Of a stretch of DNA of 64,000 bases, positions 54,937 to 63,188 are shown one piece after another. Origin of the DNA: CATOSK01 sp963665735. Lineage in GTDB: Bacteria > Chloroflexota > Dehalococcoidia > Lucifugimonadales > UBA3495. The DNA is taken from NCBI GenBank assembly GCA_963665735.1, contig OY762444.1:2604001-2668000 (forward strand). The letters are read 5' to 3'. Position 1 is the first letter of the stretch. Every line of letters starts with the position of its first letter. The position numbers and the translations under genes were made by a program. The notes beneath the pieces are model-generated. The model did not search any database. It was not told the DNA's origin and worked only from the letters and a program-made list of their open reading frames with translations.

Positions 54937-55164
54937 CTACTGCGGGCCGTCGGTTTCCATTCCCGCCCGCCATCCCCCGGCGCTCCGGACTACTCTGACC
55001 ATGAGCCGGAGGATGTCCGTCAGGGCGGCTCCCAGACCCGGCAGCAGCAGGGCCGGGGTCGTGGCCAAGAGTTCCGGGCCAGTCCGGCCGGGCTCAATTG
55101 CCAGCAGGGGCAGGATGTCCGTCGGCAGGAACACCGTCACCGTGGATACGGGATAGATCATCAC
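54937..55164 (-). CDS. Small hydrophobic ORF
   Basis: 75 aa from ATG 55164: VSTVTVFLPTDILPLLAIEP, LLATTPALLLPGLGAALTDI. One or two possible membrane segments. No strong ribosome site; could be spurious. Confidence 0.35.
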   Translation of the reverse strand: MMIYPVSTVTVFLPTDILPLLAIEPGRTGPELLATTPALLLPGLGAALTDILRLMVRVVRSAGGWRAGMETDGPQ

Positions 55165-55288
55165 CGCGGCGCCTGCTGGATGGGATAGGCAATCCGTGTA
55201 AACCGGTATATCAAACGGCTGGCTCCGGTCCTTTGGTATATGGCTTTACGCAACGGGGTGATGAACCCTGCCGGGGTTGCCGGACCGG
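55165..55288. other. Intergenic, nothing recognised
   Basis: About 120 bases between minus-strand genes with no identifiable feature. Confidence 0.35.
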
Positions 55289-55842
55289 TCACGGGTTCTC
55301 CCCCACGTCTTTTTGCAATTCCCTTTCCCCGGAAACGCCCCGTTCGCCCTGCTGTCCTTCCTGTTCCTTTCCCAGCACCGCCCAGGCCAACGCGGCCTGG
55401 TCCTGGAGGGATTCCGCCCGAATCCAGCGCAGCCGGGCCCGCAATGATTCCTCCGCCCTCCGTACCGCGTTCCCTTGGTCGGGATTTTTATCCCACTCCA
55501 GCTCCGCCGCCCGGGCGTGAAATCCCGCCGTCATCGCCTCGGCTACGGATTCCTGGGCCCGGGCCTCCGACTCCATGGCCAACTGTTTCATGTACTCCAG
55601 GGCCGCCCGGTCCATCGCCTCCCGGACCTTCGCCTCGTCCCCGGCGTGGCCCGGCATCTCCCGTATGGCCCGGCTCCGCGCTTCGTTGGCAATCTCCTGC
55701 TGTTCCAGGGCGGCTCTCTGGGCCTCCCTGGCCTAGGTCCCGGGTATTTTCCACCTCGCTCCGAATTTCCTCCGGGCCCCTGATTCCGTCGTCTCCATCG
55801 GAGGGTTCCATCACTCCGGTTCCTCCGTCTTTCTCTTTCATC
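55289..55842 (-). CDS. Coiled-coil hypothetical protein, frameshifted
   Basis: ATG 55842 overlaps the upstream TGA. MKEKDGGTGVMEPSDGDDG and SEVENTRDL are followed, after one extra base that creates CTAG near 55736, by AREAQRAALEQQEIANEARS, YMKQLAMESEARAQESVAEA and AWAVLGKEQEGQQGERG. Deleting one base makes a single helical protein of about 183 aa. Function unknown. Confidence 0.5.
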
Positions 55843-56251
55843 TCGCCAGCATCTCCTCGCCGAACCAGTGGAGCTGCTCCGCGCCGTCGGCCCGGTGTTC
55901 CAGCCACCACCCTGGGTCGGTGACCGCCATGACGTTCCGCCGGGCCCGCTGCGCCCGCTCCGGAGTCCAGTCGGGGCCCAGGTCCGGGTTCTCCCCGCTC
56001 TCCGCGTCCATCCGGTGCAGCAGCTCCCTTCTCACCACCTCGGCCGCGGCGGCCTGCCGGGGCGGTCCCTCCAGGTGGGGCAGCCCCTGCCGTTGGGCCA
56101 GGAGAGCGGCTTCCCGGGCTTCTTCCTCCCGGCACTCCCGGTAGGCATGGCGGGCCATGTTCCTCACCTGGGAGGCCTTGTTGTTGCCGGAGCCCTTCAC
56201 CTGCTGGCGTTCCGGGTGCCCGCAGGACATCACCACGTTCACCGAGGGCAT
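55838..56251 (-). CDS. Hypothetical protein
   Basis: 137 aa from ATG 56251, which overlaps the previous stop; the longer frame to 56335 runs inside the neighbour. MPSVNVVMSCGHPERQQVKG then a basic/acidic helix (ARHAYRECREEEAREAALLA) and DPGWWLEHRADGAEQLHWFG. Function unknown. Confidence 0.55.
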   Translation of the reverse strand: MPSVNVVMSCGHPERQQVKGSGNNKASQVRNMARHAYRECREEEAREAALLAQRQGLPHLEGPPRQAAAAEVVRRELLHRMDAESGENPDLGPDWTPERAQRARRNVMAVTDPGWWLEHRADGAEQLHWFGEEMLAR

Positions 56252-56742
56252 TCCGATTCCTCCTCCTGCGGGCTGCATTCGGGACAATCGGGCGGTCCCT
56301 GTCTCCTGGTGAACTCCTCCGGGTCCACCTCCCACTCATTTCCGCATATAAAACACTTGGCCATGCCGGCCAGGGCCATCATTTCTTCTACCGGGGTTCC
56401 TTCGCCGGATTCCTCGATTGTCGCCAACGCCAGGTCTATATCCTCCTCGCGGGAGGGAGACGGGGATTCCAGCATCTCCCGTACCAGCCGGTCGGCCCGT
56501 TCCATGTTGTCGGGGTCCCGGCGGAGTTCCCAGGCCCGGTTTCCCATCTGCCTGGCGCACTCCAGGGCGGCGCGGGTGCAATTCTCCTCGGATTGTTCGA
56601 GGTGGGCTTCGCGGACCAGGAGGCTCATGGCGTTGTTGACGGTTGGGTTCTTGCGCAGCAGTCTGGATGCCTCCGCCAGTTGTTCCCTTGCCCGCCGTTT
56701 TTCCAGTGTGGCTTGCTGGGCGAGTTCGCAGGCTTCTTTCAT
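56239..56742 (-). CDS. Helical protein with C-terminal zinc ribbon
   Basis: 167 aa, ATG 56742. N-terminal coiled-coil-like helices (KRRAREQLAEASRLLRKNPT) and a C-terminal CFICGNEWEVDPEEF ... CPEC zinc ribbon (C-x2-C, C-x2-C). Starts the short operon 56742-55289. Function unknown. Confidence 0.6.
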   Translation of the reverse strand: MKEACELAQQATLEKRRAREQLAEASRLLRKNPTVNNAMSLLVREAHLEQSEENCTRAALECARQMGNRAWELRRDPDNMERADRLVREMLESPSPSREEDIDLALATIEESGEGTPVEEMMALAGMAKCFICGNEWEVDPEEFTRRQGPPDCPECSPQEEESECPR

Positions 56743-56873
56743 TTCCCCTCCCGTGGGGTTGATTCTACTTTCCCGCCGGCGGGTTCCCGTTTTGCCCTTT
56801 GCCGGAACAATCGGGGGGCCGAAGCCGGGTGTTACCCTTTCGCCATTCCGGTTTTCACCGCGGAGGTTCCTTG
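56743..56873. promoter_or_regulatory. Divergent intergenic region
   Basis: 131 bases between the minus-strand zinc-ribbon gene and the plus-strand lipoprotein gene must hold both promoters. I see only the GGAGG-type ribosome site of the latter. Confidence 0.3.
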
Positions 56874-58235
56874 ATGCGATTCCTGATTCTCCCAGGGCTG
56901 TTGATCCTGTTCCTGGGTTGCGGCGGCGACGTTGACGCCCCGGAGGTCATTCTTACCATCACTCCCCGGCCGATGGCTGCGACGGCGACGCCCTTACCCA
57001 CCGAGACGCCGGCTCCCACGGCAACGGCCGTTCCCACGGAGACTCCCGAACCCACCGCCACCTCCACCAAGCCCGCTCCCACGGAAATTCCCGGGCAAAC
57101 TCATGGGGAAGAAATTTCCCCCGAGGACCCGTCCTCCTACTTCGCCCGTTCCCTGGAACTGGCCGTGGCCGCCGGTTCCTACCGCTACGAGGTTTCGGTC
57201 CGCAACCACGCCTGCTCCCAAACCCCTCCCGATGCTCCCCTCGCCCCCGAGTGCGCTTTCTTCGTGGAGATGAAGGGCCGGACGGTTATGCCGGACCGTT
57301 CCGACGGCTCCTTCGCCTTCTCCCTGGTGGGGATGGCGATCTCGGTGGACTTCATCTCCGTGGGCGCCGATTCCTATATCCGTTCCCCCCTCACCGGGGA
57401 GTGGGAGCGGGACGAGGACGGGGACATGGCCTTCCACGGATTGATGCAGGAAGTGTTGACTATCTCGGATGAAGAAAACCTGGTCTACCGGGGCCTGGAA
57501 GAGATGGACGGGGAGGACTACCACGTCTTCGTGGGAACGGAGTCCGGCGACGATTCATCCACCTATTCCCGGTTCAGCGATGATCTGCGATCCTCGGACG
57601 GGGCCGAGGCGGAGGCGGTCTACCGGTTCCACGCCGGGGACGGGCTGCTGCGGCTGGTCTCGGCGGAGCCCTCCGGTGAGGTCGTTCCCGAGGAGGATTT
57701 TGTCGTGGAACTCCGGTTCAGCGACTACGGGGAACCCTTCGTCATCGAGGCTCCCCAGGTTTCCACGCCCTCCGCCGTACCCGGTACGGGTCCGTTGGTT
57801 CCGGTTCCCCCGTCGGCTTACGTTGACTGCGACGAACTGCTCCGGGGCTGGCTGCGGGTGCGGGATGAAGTTTCCTCGGCGGGGGAGGTGAACGAACTGG
57901 CGGCGGAGGTCCTGGTGGACTCCCCGGCCTGCACGGCCCAGGGATGGCAGCCGGCGTCCTTTGACCCTCCAAACCCGGCGGCACTCTGCTCCGGCGACCT
58001 CGATTGGCGTGGAATCAGGAACTCAACGGTGGGAGGGTATCACCTGGCCCCGGGGCTGGTTACGGAATACGATTCGGGCCACTCGCCGGTCACCATGCGG
58101 GATGGTTCAGGGAACATGATCGTCTACTGGGACCCGGAGTCGCCGCCGGGGGACGGGGCCGGCTGCTGGCTGTACTTGGCGGGGCCGCAGATATGGGCTT
58201 CCAACTCTTACGGGGAGGCTCCGGCCACGCCGTGA
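56874..58235 (+). CDS. Exported lipoprotein, LppX/DUF6612-like
   Basis: 453 aa from ATG 56874, chosen because it starts a lipoprotein signal (MRFLILPGLLILFLGCGG, lipid-modified Cys16) and has GGAGG upstream. A Thr/Pro linker (TPLPTETPAPTATAVPTETP) follows, then a globular part (SYRYEVSVRN, GEDYHVFVGTES, VYRFHAGDGLLRLVSAEPSG) resembling LppX/LprAFG-type lipid-binding lipoproteins, and a second C-terminal part with paired Cys. Intact. Its linker style matches that of the giant adhesin. Confidence 0.75.
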   Translation: MRFLILPGLLILFLGCGGDVDAPEVILTITPRPMAATATPLPTETPAPTATAVPTETPEPTATSTKPAPTEIPGQTHGEEISPEDPSSYFARSLELAVAAGSYRYEVSVRNHACSQTPPDAPLAPECAFFVEMKGRTVMPDRSDGSFAFSLVGMAISVDFISVGADSYIRSPLTGEWERDEDGDMAFHGLMQEVLTISDEENLVYRGLEEMDGEDYHVFVGTESGDDSSTYSRFSDDLRSSDGAEAEAVYRFHAGDGLLRLVSAEPSGEVVPEEDFVVELRFSDYGEPFVIEAPQVSTPSAVPGTGPLVPVPPSAYVDCDELLRGWLRVRDEVSSAGEVNELAAEVLVDSPACTAQGWQPASFDPPNPAALCSGDLDWRGIRNSTVGGYHLAPGLVTEYDSGHSPVTMRDGSGNMIVYWDPESPPGDGAGCWLYLAGPQIWASNSYGEAPATP

Positions 58236-58903
58236 CGGTGGGCCTTTTCCACGATGCCCAGGCCCAGCCACAAGACCCACTCGGACCAGTCGCCTTCTTC
58301 AAACAGCCGGTAGTATTCCCACCTCTCCCTCAGGATGAAGGGGCTGATGGGGATGCGGGTTCCCAGCATCCGTTGCAATATGGCCCGGCCGGCGCGGCCG
58401 TTGCCGTCGGCGAAGGGGTGGACGGTCTCGAAGTGGATGTGGGCCCGGATGGCTTTGGCTACGGCATCCCCGTCCTGGCAACCGGACACCGGCCATCGGC
58501 AGCCGTCATAGAATTCCCGCATCAGCGCCGGAACCAGTCCCGCTCCCGGCGGCCTCCAGTCCCCGATGGTGACTCCGAAGGTGCGGTACCGGCCCGGCTG
58601 GGCGTGTTGCTGGTTCCGCATCATCCGCCGGTGCAGGTCCAGCAGCAGGCTCTCCTCGTCCTAGCCATACGGTTCCAGCAGGTATGACTCCAATGCCCCG
58701 GCGTGGCGGGCGATTTCTTCCTCGTCGTACTCGCTTTCGATGTGGGCCGACGCCCGGGCCTCCTCGGCTATCATCTCCCGGGTCTGGGTCAGAGCGGCCC
58801 GGCGGAGGGCTTAGGCGGCGGCCTCCGCGGCGGACATGGCCTGAGGGTTGGGTTTTTCGCGGGGTTCAGGATGATGGAGGAACGCTTCCCGGTTCCGTTG
58901 CAT
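58208..58903 (-). CDS. fic: Fic-domain protein with two in-frame stops
   Basis: From ATG 58903 (AAAGAGG eight bases upstream) the phase is open for 231 codons apart from TAA (58811-58813) and TAG (58661-58663): AEAAA-TAA-ALRRAALTQT and LEPYG-TAG-DEESLLLDLH. The Fic core is complete: HPFADGNGRAGR at about 162-173. SAHIES near 52-57 is placed like the S-x3-E-G/N inhibitory helix of Fic proteins. Fic enzymes transfer AMP or other moieties to target proteins. Standard decoding leaves only a 138-aa C-terminal piece from an internal ATG. It converges on the lipoprotein gene and ends the membrane/nuclease-like operon. Confidence 0.75.
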
Positions 58904-59180
58904 GGTTTTCCTCTTTCGGTTGTTTTGGCACGGACTGGTTCCGCCTTTCGTTCACGGCTACGACCAAGTTCCACACGGTCACTCCGAGGGAGAGGGCCAT
59001 GATGAAATATAGGATGGGTTTGCCCTCGGTAAAGGCGACCGTAAAGGTGATGCCCAGTATGAACAGGGCCAGGGTCGTCGCTGTCAGGGATATTACGGTG
59101 AATATCCTGTCGATGGTGGCGTCCCGGGTGTACCGGTAGTTGAGAAACGAGGCGGCGGTGAGAATGAGGGAGGCCATCAC
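58866..59180 (-). CDS. Small three-helix membrane protein
   Basis: 104 aa; GTG 59180 or ATG 59177. Three membrane spans (LILTAASFLNY, SLTATTLALFILGITFTVAF, LYFIMALSLGVTVWNLVVAV). Overlaps the Fic gene start downstream and, upstream, abuts a small membrane ORF. Function unknown. Confidence 0.6.
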   Translation of the reverse strand: MMASLILTAASFLNYRYTRDATIDRIFTVISLTATTLALFILGITFTVAFTEGKPILYFIMALSLGVTVWNLVVAVNERRNQSVPKQPKEENHATEPGSVPPSS

Positions 59181-59194
59181 GGGGTCGCCGGGAA

Positions 59195-59329
59195 TTATTC
59201 CCCGGTCAGTTCCCTGACTTGGATGCCCAGGTAGTAGTAGACGACGGCGGTTGCCAGGATGGCGACGACGTTGCTCTGATTCAGGGACAGTTCCCGGAAA
59301 AGCGTCGGGGTTTCGCTTTTGTCTTTCAT
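59195..59329 (-). CDS. 44-aa single-span membrane protein
   Basis: ATG 59329; LNQSNVVAILATAVVYYYLG is one membrane span. The TAA at 59195-59197 is followed in phase by five codons and a TGA (59177-59179) that overlaps the next start as in other gene pairs of this operon. Confidence 0.5.
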   Translation of the reverse strand: MKDKSETPTLFRELSLNQSNVVAILATAVVYYYLGIQVRELTGE

Positions 59330-59394
59330 GTCCGGTTATCTTCCTGTTTGGTGAAGTTCGGGCAGGTAACTGAGTTAATTGTTGGGCGGTGAGT

Positions 59395-60522
59395 CTACCT
59401 GTCCAGCGATGCCTTCGCTTCTTGCGCCTGCTCGCGGAATCTTAGGGCTGCGCCGTCGATGCGGCCCTTGTTCTTGTAGTAGAACAGGTCGTCCCGGGTC
59501 AGCCCGGTGATGTCCAGGGCTAGGTCCAGCATCACCGGCTGGAGATGATTGTTCAGGTACATCCCCATGCCGGTTCCGGCAACGGTTCCCGCTATTCCTC
59601 CCAGCAGGTTGCCGATGCCGGGTACGAAGGAACCGGCCGCGGTGCCGGCCATGCCTCCTGCGGTTGCCAGGACGGTGTTGATGCCCATCCGGGACATCAG
59701 TGTCAGGGTTTGAACTACCTGGATCCGGTTCCTGGCGCTCCGGTCAACGTCGCTGAATTCACGCTCGGTGCTGATGACACTGTGGATCAGCCGGGCGCCG
59801 GCTATGATGGCCCCGGCGTAGGGAATGATTTCGGCAACGCCGTCAGGAACGTCGATGCCCAGGTTGCCGCTCAGGGTGTCCAGGCCGTCGTTTATGCTTT
59901 CCACGAATAGGTAGTCGGGGCCGATGTCAACCAGCCGGTCCATGACCTCGGGGGCTGATTCGGCCAGGCGGTCGTGGATCTCGGAACTGACTGCAAAGTT
60001 GAGGTCGGGGTTCTAGGTTGCCAATGCCTGGACCTGGCCGGCGTAGCCTTCGGCGCCGGTCTTGACCTGGAAGAGGACCTCCACGCCATCGGGCGACAGC
60101 GCGCTTATGTCCCACAGGGGGGTCGTCGGGTCGACGGGTATGACTACATTGGTGTAACCGGCGGATTCCAGGGTTTCGGCAAGTTCAATCTCTGCTAACT
60201 TGCCCTTGATCCCGATGATGAACCCGGTCATGGAATCGGGACCCTGGTCCATCATCCGGGTCCAGTGCTCGGACAGGGAGTGGTCCGCAGCCAGGTTGGG
60301 GTAGGCCAGCTGATAGGCGGCGTTGATGCCGTCATCCACGTTGGTGGCCTCGAATACCGACCAACTGGCGATGGACGCGGCGGATGCGGCTTCGGCGGCT
60401 CTTCCGGCCCGGTCGGAATTGTTGAGGGATTCCACGCGCTCCCGGAGGGTGATGGGTTGGGTGGTGTCCTCGGACAGGGGTATTTGACGGAGGGCCGGGA
60501 GGAGGTCGTTGGTGGACTTCAT
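59395..60522 (-). CDS. PD-(D/E)xK-like protein with Gly-rich membrane region, in-frame TAG
   Basis: ATG 60522 overlaps the tail of the upstream frame. The N-terminal part has GIKGKLAEIELAETLESAGY, LWDISALSPDGVEVLFQVKT: an E...D...QxK arrangement like restriction-fold nucleases. TAG (60013-60015) interrupts VQALAT / NPDLNFAVSSEIHDR, but the phase continues into a glycine-zipper membrane region (TAGGMAGTAAGSFVPGIGNL, GGIAGTVAGTGMGMYL) and ends at TAG 59395. About 375 codons. Possible toxin or defence effector; activity is not demonstrated. Confidence 0.55.
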
Positions 60523-60545
60523 TCCTTGCTGGGACCGTCCTTTCC

Positions 60546-61589
60546 CTACAGGATGCTGATGATGATGGCAGTCAGGGAGATGGCGATGGCGGCGGCGCTG
60601 GTTCCGGCGGATACGAGCCGGTTGCGGCGGTCGCGCTGGGATTGCTCGGCGCGCAGCCGGTCAATCTCGTGCTGCAGGCGGTTGTCGTCCTCTGATCTGG
60701 TCGCCCTGACGGCGTCGGCGGCGCGTTGGTCCAACTCTGCCTGGAGTTCGGCTGTGATCCTGGTCTGTTCCGACCGCAGTTGTGCCATTGTCTCGTTGAG
60801 GTTCCGGTTGTGTTCCTCCTGTACTTGGTGCACCGCGCTCGTTATGGCGTCGGCCTGTTCTATTCGGAGTTGGGTGGCGGTTTCGACTTGCTCGGCCCGG
60901 AGTCGTTCCATGACCTGGTTTGCTGCGCTTGAAATGGCAGCGGTTTGCTCAGCCCGGAGCCGGTTGGCGGTTTCGACTTGCTCGGCGCGCATCCTCTCCT
61001 GGGATTCGGCTACCGCCTTTCCCACCACCAGGGGAAGGTTCTCATGGTCGGCGATGTGGTTGGTCAGGATTTGGTTCTGTTGTATCACCCGGGGTATCAG
61101 TTCCCTGTTGATGACTTCCTGCTCTTCCCAGAACCTGACCCGCTCGGCTATGCCGGCGGACTCGGGGTCCATATTCGTTGCCGGCTCTGCGATGCCGATG
61201 GGCTCGGGGTTGACGTTCGTCTCTTGTCCCGGCGCATGGGCATTGATCCCTTCTTTGATAGTCCTGCCGAGGGACTCGGCGGTTTCCTGCTCCTTGAAGG
61301 AAAAGCTGCACACTTCCTTGTCCCAGTGCATGAAAACCAAGGATCTACCTTGGACTCTGACGTACAGTGGGTTCCTACGGTTGCCCAGTCGGTTTTGATA
61401 GATGAGTTGGTCCGCATCGCTGACGATGACTTGGTCTCGGGTCACGATGATAACCCGGTCCCCCCAGTGAAAGCTGGCTACGAGGGCTTCACCTTCGTTC
61501 TCGTCGATGTAAGCGCTGGCCAGAGCAAAGGCTTGCTGGTTTATATTCTCGCTGCCGATGATGTTGATTTGTTCCAAGGTCATGGGCAT
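60546..61589 (-). CDS. Coiled-coil protein with C-terminal membrane anchor
   Basis: About 348 aa from ATG 61589, preceded by GGGAGAAG. N-terminal beta-like domain (VIIVTRDQVIVSDADQLIYQ, LYVRVQGRSLVFMHWDKEV), then a coiled coil built on repeats of MRAEQVETANRLRAEQTAA type (about 215-320) and a final membrane span (TSAAAIAISLTAIIISIL). It starts the operon that leads to the PD-(D/E)xK-like, small membrane and Fic genes. TAG 60546 is followed in phase by nine codons and a TGA overlapping ATG 60522. Confidence 0.6.
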   Translation of the reverse strand: MPMTLEQINIIGSENINQQAFALASAYIDENEGEALVASFHWGDRVIIVTRDQVIVSDADQLIYQNRLGNRRNPLYVRVQGRSLVFMHWDKEVCSFSFKEQETAESLGRTIKEGINAHAPGQETNVNPEPIGIAEPATNMDPESAGIAERVRFWEEQEVINRELIPRVIQQNQILTNHIADHENLPLVVGKAVAESQERMRAEQVETANRLRAEQTAAISSAANQVMERLRAEQVETATQLRIEQADAITSAVHQVQEEHNRNLNETMAQLRSEQTRITAELQAELDQRAADAVRATRSEDDNRLQHEIDRLRAEQSQRDRRNRLVSAGTSAAAIAISLTAIIISIL

Positions 61590-61656
61590 GAGTGTTGCTT
61601 CTCCCTTCCTGCGTGGTTGGGGCTCCTGGTGGGCGTTCGTTGCAGGAGGGATTCTA

Positions 61657-62543
61657 GGGCGTGTTGACACAAAAAGGGTGGAATTGGGTAAAGATGGGCC
61701 AGGCAATGGGGAATCGGAGGTAGTAAGATAGCGGGACAAAAGAGCTGGGCGGGGAGGTGGCGGCGTGGAAATTACCGAGGCGCAATACCAGCGAATAGCG
61801 CATCTCTTTCCCAAGCACCGGGGCAATGTCCGCCACGGCAACCTGGAAGTGCTGAACGTGATTCTCTACGCCACGGAGAACGGCTGCAAGTGGCGGGGTT
61901 TGCCGGACAGCGTGGGCAACTGGAACACCTTCTATCAGCGCTGGTATCGGTGGAACCGGAAGGGACTGATGCGGCAGGTGATGGAATACCTGCAAGAGAC
62001 GGGGGAGACCTGGGCGGAAACCGGGCTGGCAGCGTTGGACTCCACCAGCGTCAAGGTGCATCCCGACGGCGCTGGCGCCTTAAAAAACATGGGCCGCAAG
62101 CCATTGGCAAGTCCCACGGTGGCTGGAATACCAAAGTCCACCTGATGGCCGCCAATGAGCGGACCAGCCTGGCCTGCTCCCTCTCTCCGGGCCAGGCCCA
62201 TGACGGGGTGGAAGGACGGAAACTGCTGACGCGGGTAGGCCGCCTTGCGGAACCGCGGGACCTGGTCATGGACCGGGCTTATGAGGGGAACGCGACCCGG
62301 CAACTGGCGGAGGAGTTGGGCTACATTCCGACGGTACCTCCCCGGCGGCATCGGAAAGTCCGGTGGGAGTACAGCCGGGAGCTATACGCTCAGCGGAACA
62401 TCGTGGAACGGTTGATCCGGCGACTGAAGGGGTTCCGGCGGGTCTTCACCCGCTACGACAAGCTGGATTGGATGTACCTGGGGTATGTGACCTTGGCCTG
62501 CGTCTATGAGGCTTTTTTCCGACAACTTAGTGTCAACACGCCC
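61657..62543 (+). mobile_element. IS5-like insertion sequence, copy 2
   Basis: 887 bp with ends GGGCGTGTTGACAC and flanking TA (61655-61656, 62544-62545). Nearly identical to copy 1 but in opposite orientation. It lies between the coiled-coil operon and the Y RNA cluster. Confidence 0.92.
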
Positions 62544-62546
62544 TAG
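61765..62546 (+). CDS. IS5-family transposase OrfAB (copy 2), programmed -1 frameshift
   Basis: OrfA (61765-62145, 126 aa) and the OrfB phase overlap. The heptamer A_AAA_AAC at 62082-62088 lets ribosomes slip -1 from ALKN to K-K-H-G-P-Q, giving the complete DDE transposase (MDRAYEGNATRQLAEELG, RNIVERLIRRLKGFRRVFTR). Differs from copy 1 at a handful of bases, e.g. Cys to Arg in the alternative phase near 62055. Confidence 0.9.
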
Positions 62547-62627
62547 CACGCGCGCGGGGGGTGGGCGGATTTCCCTGTTGGTGGAACATCTGTTGCGGTT
62601 CAGGGGTGGGGGTCCTTCATGGCGGCG
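62544..62627. other. Intergenic between IS copy 2 and Y RNA cluster
   Basis: About 80 bases; nothing recognised other than sequence downstream of the last Y RNA. Confidence 0.35.
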
Positions 62628-62702
62628 AAAAAGACCCCGGCGGATGGGTTGGCGGCAACGGGATTCACCAAAATAACCCGTCACCATCGACCCGCCGGGG
62701 TC
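62628..62702 (-). ncRNA. Y-RNA-like gene 5, minimal form
   Basis: 5' strand GACCCCGGCGG (62692-62702) pairs with CCGCCGGGGTC (62633-62643), followed by a T5 tract at 62628-62632 that could end transcription. Internal conserved words GGGTCGA, GGGTTAT and CCCATCCG are shared by all five copies. There is no tRNA-like insert. Confidence 0.65.
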
Positions 62703-62719
62703 TCTTCCTTCTTATCCTT

Positions 62720-62864
62720 GGACCCCGGGCGGATGGGGGTTGCCGGCAGGGTTCAAGCGCTCTGCCCTTTGAGCTACTCCCCCCGACGGGGGGAGGCAGG
62801 ACTCGAACCCGCATCTCTCCATCTATGAGTGGATAACCTGTCGACTTCGACCCGCCCGGGGGCC
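62720..62864 (-). ncRNA. Y-RNA-like gene 4 with tRNA-like module
   Basis: Terminal stem GGCCCCCGGGCGG / CCGCCCGGGGTCC. Inside, in this order: T arm GCGGGTTCGAGTCCTGC (62796-62812), acceptor-like hairpin CTCCCCCC-GTC-GGGGGGAG (62777-62795) and D arm TAGCTCAAAGGGCAGAGC (62759-62776). Relative to tRNA the halves are permuted and the acceptor stem is closed by a small loop, as in bacterial YrlA-type Y RNAs. Confidence 0.75.
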
Positions 62865-62883
62865 ATGGTCCTGTTTCCTTATT

Positions 62884-63032
62884 CCGCCGGAACGGGCGGA
62901 TGGGGTGGTGCCCCCGGAGTTTCGCGCCGCTCTACCACTGAGCTACTCCCGCAAGATGCGGGAGGTGGGACTCGAACCCACGGCCTGCGCGTTCCAAATA
63001 ACCCGAGAACTTCGACCCGCCCGCGCCGGCGG
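62884..63032 (-). ncRNA. Y-RNA-like gene 3 with tRNA-like module
   Basis: Terminal stem CCGCCGG / CCGGCGG (63026-63032, 62884-62890). T arm GTGGGTTCGAGTCCCAC (62965-62981), 8-bp closed acceptor hairpin CTCCCGCA-TCT-TGCGGGAG (62946-62964), D arm TAGCTCAGTGGTAGAGC (62929-62945). Shared words GGGTCGA, GGGTTATTTGGAACG and CCCATCCG. Confidence 0.78.
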
Positions 63033-63053
63033 CTTCCATTGATTTTGACACTT

Positions 63054-63123
63054 CCCCGGCGGATGGGTGATTGGCGATGGGGTTACTATTGGAGAATAAC
63101 CCACCGTCTTCGACCCGCCGGGG
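63054..63123 (-). ncRNA. Y-RNA-like gene 2, minimal form
   Basis: Only about 70 nt: CCCCGGCGG (63115-63123) pairs with CCGCCGGGG (63054-63062); between them GGGTCGAAGACGGTGGGTTA at the 5' side and CACCCATCCG at the 3' side. The 5' part matches the order of the Ro-binding side of animal Y RNAs (GGUCCGA then GUUAU). No tRNA-like insert. Confidence 0.68.
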
Positions 63124-63188
63124 TTTTTCATGTTTCTGATGATTCCCCGCGTGGGGGGCGCCGTTGGATAACAACAACCCTGGGAAAG

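Noticed and set aside
33158..60548. Global reassignment of TAG/TAA in the whole genome
   Set aside because: The Ro, Mrr_N-like, ATPase and several other genes end naturally at TAR and reading on gives senseless sequence, so at most local read-through is supported.
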